A stretch of 8,447 bases of DNA from CAZNQW01 sp964575225 (GTDB lineage Bacteria > Chloroflexota > Anaerolineae > JAAYZQ01). The stretch lies in contig CAZNQW010000175.1 of assembly GCA_964575225.1 (NCBI GenBank), positions 1 through 8,447 on the forward strand, read 5' to 3'. Both the position numbers and the translations under genes were made by a program. The notes beneath the pieces were generated by a model. That model had not been told where the DNA came from. It worked only from the letters and a program-made list of their open reading frames with translations, and did no database searches. The stretch's first letter is position 1, and each line of letters starts with the position of its first letter. This document shows, in pieces, positions 5,139-8,447 of the stretch.

Positions 5139-5684
5139 CCCACCAGACGGCGGGCCTCCCTCCTCGACCGGCGGCGCCTCTTGCCGCCCAAATAAGAGTT
5201 CTTCCAACAGGTCGACCACGCCGGCAGCGTCGTCGAGGGCAAACTGCGGCACAGCCCAACCCACCGGATGGTCGGTCATCAGGGCGATCAACTCTTCCGG
5301 GCGGCTGACCAGTTCGGTGCTATGCTCCCGGCGCGACACTTCGATCTTGGGTCTGTCGCCGTGCTTGTACCCCTCGGTGATGACCAGATCCACCTCGCCC
5401 ATCATATTGACGATCTCGTCCAGGGGAAGTTCTTGGTCGAGCTTGCGGCTGAGGGCCATTTTGTTGGGCGCCGAGAGGGCCACGGCATCGGCCCCGGCCT
5501 GGGCGTGCCGCCAGGAATCTTTGCCCGGCTGGTCGATCTCAAAGTCGTGGACGTGATGTTTGACCACGCCGAGGCGATACCCCCGCCGCTTGATCTCGGC
5601 GATGATGGGCACCAGGACCGTGGTTTTGCCCACGCCCGACCGGCCCACCACCGAGATCACCGGCACGGGGCGGCGAGCGCTCAC
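5127..5684 (-). CDS. mobB: MobB, molybdopterin-guanine dinucleotide biosynthesis adapter GTPase
   Basis: The 185-residue P-loop protein helps MobA turn molybdenum cofactor into its guanine dinucleotide form by binding GTP. The Walker A motif GRSGVGKTT is at 14-22. The family signature PGKDSWRHAQAGAD follows at 53-66. 'VDLVITEGYKHGDRPKIEV' (about 98-116) carries the conserved EGYK...PKIEV block. The C-terminal 20 residues are a Pro/Gly/Glu-rich tail outside the usual fold. Start: a GTG at 5684 overlapping the moeA stop by 4 bp (GTGA), with GGAGG 10 nt upstream, indicating translational coupling. The same frame stays open far upstream through moeA, but that part has no MobB similarity. No mobA is visible in the window. 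Expression presumably depends on the moeA promoter. Confidence 0.94.
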   Translation of the reverse strand: MSARRPVPVISVVGRSGVGKTTVLVPIIAEIKRRGYRLGVVKHHVHDFEIDQPGKDSWRHAQAGADAVALSAPNKMALSRKLDQELPLDEIVNMMGEVDLVITEGYKHGDRPKIEVSRREHSTELVSRPEELIALMTDHPVGWAVPQFALDDAAGVVDLLEELLFGRQEAPPVEEGGPPSGGPDR

Positions 5685-6943
5685 AGTTCCATCCCCTCCG
5701 GCCAATCGAGCATCTGGACGGTGACCACAGTCCCGGCTGCGGCCAACCGCGCACCTTCGGGAATCACGGCCAAGCCGTTGGCCTTGGACATGCTGGTCAA
5801 CACGCCCGAGCCCTGCTCGCCGGTGGTCCGCGCTCGATAGGTATCCCCCTCTCGGGTCACAATCACCCGCACAAAGCCGCGCCGCCCGCTGTTGCGGACG
5901 TCCTCGCCGAGCACGGCCTGGACCGCCGGCTTGCCCAGGTGGCTGCGGCCCATCATTTTGAGGATGGCCGGGCGGGCAAACTGCTCGAAGGAGACCATGG
6001 CCGACACCGGGTTGCCCGGCAGCCCGATGAGGGGCACGCCGCCGCGCAACAACCCAAAGGCCAGGGGCTTGCCCGGTTTCATCATGACCTGCCAGAACTG
6101 CATCTGCCCTTCGGTGCCGAGGACGTCTTTGACCACGTCGTAATCGCCTACCGACACGCCGCCCGAGGTCAAAAACAGGTCGGCGCCCTGGCTCAACCCC
6201 TCGCGGATCTTGGCCGTCAATTCGGCCTTGGTATCGCGGGCAATCCCCAACCGGATGGGAATACCGCCGGTGCGCAGCACCAGCGCCGCGTTGGTGTACT
6301 CGTTGGAATTTCGGATTTTGCCCGGCGCCAGCGGCTCGTGGACCTCCAGCAGTTCGTCGCCGGTGGCCAAAATGGCCACCCGCGGCCGGCGGTGCACCAG
6401 GGCCGTGGGGTGACCCAGCGAGGCCAGCACCCCAATCTCCTGGGGACGGATCAGCCGGCCCTCTTCCAGGACCCGCTCGCCGGCATGGATGTCTTCGCCC
6501 GCAGGGCGCACGTTGTCCTGAGGCCCGGCCGGACACAGCACCTCCACCTCGGTGGACGGCGATTGCAGCCGCTCCTCCTTGGCCCGGCTAAAGTCGCTGG
6601 TGTCCTCGTAGGGCACGACGGCATCAGCGCCCTCGGGCAGGGGCGCGCCGGTCATGATGCGGATCGCCGTCCCCGGTTCCACCGTCGCGCCGGCCACATA
6701 GCCTGCCGCCACACTGTCGATCACGCGGAGACGTACCGGCGTGGCGGCCGACGCACCGGCCACGTCGGCCGAGCGCACGGCAAAGCCGTCCATGCCCGAG
6801 TTGTCAAAGGGTGGGATGTTGATGTCGGAGGTGATGGTCTCTGCCAGAACACAACCCAGGGTTTCCAAAATCGGCAGCCGCTCGGGCTCCAGCGGCTGCA
6901 CATGGCACAAGATTTCGGCCAATGCCTCTTCCACAGGAATCAT
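5681..6943 (-). CDS. moeA: MoeA, molybdopterin molybdenumtransferase
   Basis: The 420-residue cytosolic enzyme inserts molybdate into adenylylated molybdopterin, the step that makes active molybdenum cofactor; related paralogues serve tungsten. All family landmarks are present in order: PPFDNSGMDGFA (44-55), MTGAPLPEGADAVV (97-110), ATGDEL (193-198), TSGGVSVGDYD (259-269), MKPGKPL (288-294) and GLPGNPVS (307-314). The MoCF-binding domain spans roughly 180-330, followed by a domain IV of about 80 residues. Length is normal for MoeA. The ATG at 6943 has GGAG 10 nt upstream and a convincing promoter about 55 bp upstream, so it is the first gene of the unit. It overlaps mobB by 4 bp. Sequence alone cannot tell Mo from W specificity. 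Confidence 0.97.
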   Translation of the reverse strand: MIPVEEALAEILCHVQPLEPERLPILETLGCVLAETITSDINIPPFDNSGMDGFAVRSADVAGASAATPVRLRVIDSVAAGYVAGATVEPGTAIRIMTGAPLPEGADAVVPYEDTSDFSRAKEERLQSPSTEVEVLCPAGPQDNVRPAGEDIHAGERVLEEGRLIRPQEIGVLASLGHPTALVHRRPRVAILATGDELLEVHEPLAPGKIRNSNEYTNAALVLRTGGIPIRLGIARDTKAELTAKIREGLSQGADLFLTSGGVSVGDYDVVKDVLGTEGQMQFWQVMMKPGKPLAFGLLRGGVPLIGLPGNPVSAMVSFEQFARPAILKMMGRSHLGKPAVQAVLGEDVRNSGRRGFVRVIVTREGDTYRARTTGEQGSGVLTSMSKANGLAVIPEGARLAAAGTVVTVQMLDWPEGMEL

Positions 6944-7252
6944 GAATACTCAACTCCATAAAGGATATGGCCAAGGTCAAGACCTGGCTCTGGCGCCCAT
7001 TATACCCAAAAAGCCTGGGGATGACAAAAGCCCTGGTCCCATGCGGCAGGGTGGTTACAAAAGATGGGCGCGTCGGCGTTCCCACCTGATGCTCGCGGTC
7101 CCCGCATGTAAGGCGTTGCCCGGTCGAAATCCGGTTTCGTGGGAGACGATGCGACTCGGTCGATCTCCGTAGAGCCCGATCTATCTGCTTGACTTGATGC
7201 GGATGGGGCCGGTTTGAAACCGGTCCCTACGATAGGCGCCCTTGGCTCCTGC
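6944..7252. other. Intergenic region between the URO-D-family gene and moeA
   Basis: This 309-bp stretch contains the moeA promoter near its left end and part of dispersed repeat copy B at its right end. Between them (about 7030-7200) I see no gene, RNA gene or terminator with a T-run. The minus-strand leader of moeA would be only about 50 nt, too short for a large riboswitch. Confidence 0.6.
6999..7027 (-). promoter_or_regulatory. Sigma70-type promoter of moeA-mobB
   Basis: The -35 box is TTGTCA (7027-7022), one mismatch from consensus. A 17-nt spacer leads to a perfect TATAAT (7004-6999). Predicted transcription starts near 6992, giving a leader of about 50 nt. It would drive moeA, the overlapping mobB and possibly the genes beyond. 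Confidence 0.82.
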
Positions 7253-7263
7253 TTATGCCTGCC
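7205..7263. repeat. Dispersed repeat, copy B, overlapping the 3' end of the URO-D-family gene
   Basis: This is the counterpart of the segment at 1885-1941, with the same order of blocks: GGTTTGAAACC, CCCTACGATAGG, CCCTTGGCTCCT and TGCCTGCC. Here the first block forms an 11-bp hairpin (GGGGCCGGTTT / AAACCGGTCCC, with one G-T pair). The last codons and TAA stop of the URO-D-family gene (7253-7255) fall inside the repeat. Confidence 0.8.
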
Positions 7264-8251
7264 AGCCGACCTCCACGGCCCGGCGCGCCGCGCGGAGATT
7301 GGCCCAGGGCGCGGTGATGGGGGTCACGCACCCGGTGCCCAGAATGAACCGCCTGCCGCCGGTCTGCTCGAGGGCATCGGCCGCCTCTCGTTCCACCTCT
7401 TGGGGCGTGCCGCGCAGCATCGTTTCCCATTGGCGCAGCCCCCCCAACACAGCGCCCGGCACCCGCTTTTGCCCCTCGCGGAGCGTCGGCGGCGTCTCGC
7501 GGTCGTGCCAGTTCCACACCTGGACCGGATAGTCGGCCAGCAAGTCGAACATCACTCGCTCGCCGTGGAGGTGCACCACGTTCAGCCACAGGCCTGCCGC
7601 AGCCTCCAGCAACCTCAGGTCCAGCGCCAGGCCAAATTCCCGGTATTCCTCCTCGGTGAGCAGGGCATAGCTGGCGTGCTGCACCGCCAAAAAGATGCCG
7701 GCGATGCCCCGCCGCCGGGCCGCCTCGATGAAACGCACGGTGGTGGCGGTGATGGTCTCCAGCCCGGCGCGCACCGCCTCGGGGTATTCCCGCAGGTGGG
7801 CTGCCAGATGCTGCTTGCCCACCAGGCTCTTGGCCTGCGAGAGGGGATTGAAAATGGTCTGAATGTATGGCACCTGGTGGCCGACCGATTCGACGATGGC
7901 GTCCAGGCAACCGAGTTGGGCGCCCAAGGCGCCCGCTTCGGGGTCCAGCACCGGCAGTCGTTCCCAGTCTTGGGCGGTCCGAACCGGATGGGCGGTCAGT
8001 TCTCGCGTCCCCTCCTGGTTGCCCACCCACCGGTCCTCGACCCCCCAGTCGCGGACGCAAAAGCTGCTGGCCGGGGTGACCTTGATCAGGTCGAAATCGT
8101 AGGCGCGCTGAAAGGCCACCGTTGACTGGGCCAGGTGCAGCGGGTTCTGATCGTCGCCGGGGAAATGGCGCCACAGGGCCACTGGCGGCCGGTCAACCGC
8201 CTCGCCGCCGATGGCGGCCTCCAACCGCTCGCGCTTGGTCATGGTTGCCAT
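7253..8251 (-). CDS. Uroporphyrinogen decarboxylase (URO-D/MtaA) family protein
   Basis: The 332-residue TIM-barrel protein has the family's usual length. Landmarks: an N-terminal 'KRERLEAAIGGEAVDRPPVALW' type start (6-27), YDFDLIKVTPAS (51-62) and DWG (68-70), HLHGE (227-231), the NWHDRE turn (247-252) and GTGCVTPITAP (305-315). It is more like the corrinoid/methyltransferase-associated URO-D branch than heme-pathway HemE, whose N-terminal arginine motif it lacks. In MtaA-like enzymes a His-x-Cys plus a later Cys bind zinc; here the site would be H227, H229 and C308, so a zinc site with His replacing Cys is possible. Start: ATG at 8251 with AGGAGG 5 nt upstream. A GTG at 8257 overlaps that site, and another ATG at 8242 is a weaker choice. 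No corrinoid protein or methyltransferase is adjacent, so its substrate is unknown. Confidence 0.9.
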   Translation of the reverse strand: MATMTKRERLEAAIGGEAVDRPPVALWRHFPGDDQNPLHLAQSTVAFQRAYDFDLIKVTPASSFCVRDWGVEDRWVGNQEGTRELTAHPVRTAQDWERLPVLDPEAGALGAQLGCLDAIVESVGHQVPYIQTIFNPLSQAKSLVGKQHLAAHLREYPEAVRAGLETITATTVRFIEAARRRGIAGIFLAVQHASYALLTEEEYREFGLALDLRLLEAAAGLWLNVVHLHGERVMFDLLADYPVQVWNWHDRETPPTLREGQKRVPGAVLGGLRQWETMLRGTPQEVEREAADALEQTGGRRFILGTGCVTPITAPWANLRAARRAVEVGWQA

Positions 8252-8284
8252 CCTCACCTCCTATCCAATGGGCTTGCCGGGTTC

Positions 8285-8313
8285 ATTGTGCCACAAAGGG
8301 CCCGTTTTCGCAA
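8285..8313 (-). promoter_or_regulatory. Possible promoter of the URO-D-family gene
   Basis: TTGCGA (8313-8308), a 17-nt spacer and CACAAT (8290-8285) match sigma70 boxes at 4 of 6 positions each. Placement about 35 bp before the ATG is suitable. The match is modest and could be chance. Confidence 0.38.
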
Positions 8314-8350
8314 GCGCCGCCCCCAAGCCCCGACCAATGGGTGTATTCAC

Positions 8351-8402
8351 CTCGTTCCGACGCAGAGTGACTCGTTCCCACGCAGAGCGTGGGAACGAGT
8401 CA
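8351..8402. repeat. Perfect palindromic repeat plus adjacent partial direct copy
   Basis: A perfect 16-bp inverted repeat (8368-8383 with 8387-8402) has a 3-base AGA loop; each arm contains CTCGTTCCCACGC. Immediately left (8351-8367), CTCGTTCCGACGCAGAG repeats one arm and the loop with one mismatch. The 'CTCGTTCCCACGC...GCGTGGGAACGAG' palindrome is a motif I have seen scattered in many bacterial genomes. It sits upstream of the URO-D-family promoter, with no gene between it and the window edge. Confidence 0.8.
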
Positions 8403-8447
8403 AAACGGTGATTTCGTAGGGCCCCCGGCTCAAGCGCGGGCAGACCC

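Noticed and set aside
4738..5259. A longer start for the acidic Cys4 protein (173 codons)
   Set aside because: The extra part overlaps the mobB coding region and is Arg/Ala/Gly-rich. The ATG at 5016 has a ribosome binding site and starts the cysteine module.
5127..6536. A longer version of mobB (469 codons) reaching back through moeA
   Set aside because: Everything before the GTG at 5684 is Arg/Gly/Pro-rich out-of-frame translation of moeA with no similarity to any family; the GTGA overlap with a GGAGG site marks the real start.

Overview
The window looks like high-GC chromosomal DNA from a Chloroflexota bacterium, probably of the Anaerolineae kind. I infer this from gene character, not from a database match. 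The signs are a lipoprotein with a Pro/Thr-rich linker, a small Cys-motif protein with an acidic tail, a 'GGTTTGAAACC' dispersed repeat, and strong AGGAGG ribosome binding sites. Every gene I can support lies on the minus strand, so genes read from right to left.

Right to left: a palindromic repeat sits at the right edge (8351-8402). A uroporphyrinogen-decarboxylase-family gene follows (8251-7253), and its last codons and stop lie inside a dispersed repeat. A good sigma70-type promoter (7027-6999) drives moeA (6943-5681), which overlaps mobB by 4 bp (5684-5127). Together they form a molybdenum-cofactor assembly operon. Next come a small protein with four cysteines and a very acidic tail (5016-4738), an unusual fusion of an MtaD-like amidohydrolase with a C-terminal CYTH domain (4599-2611), and 33 bp later a putative lipoprotein (2577-1978). 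No clear promoter or strong terminator separates mobB from the lipoprotein, so they may be one long transcription unit.

The stretch 1570-1977 has no gene. It holds a second copy of the dispersed repeat, a small hairpin, a 154-bp MITE-like element with terminal inverted repeats and a 10-bp direct repeat on each side, and a promoter for a UbiA-type prenyltransferase (1569-661). Left of that gene are degenerate REP-like hairpins, then a near-consensus promoter (406-378) that starts a leader of about 330 nt. The leader has riboswitch-like architecture: a closed stem, a GGAAAGG...GGCUUC hairpin resembling what I remember of the molybdenum-cofactor (Moco/Tuco) riboswitch, and an intrinsic terminator. 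It leads into the first 14 codons of a gene that runs off the left edge and appears to begin a twin-arginine (Tat) signal peptide.

The most coherent story is molybdenum/tungsten cofactor biology: moeA-mobB plus a riboswitch-controlled, Tat-exported candidate molybdo- or tungsto-enzyme. The most unusual single gene is the amidohydrolase-CYTH fusion. The substrates of the CYTH domain, the URO-D-family protein and the prenyltransferase cannot be determined from sequence alone.
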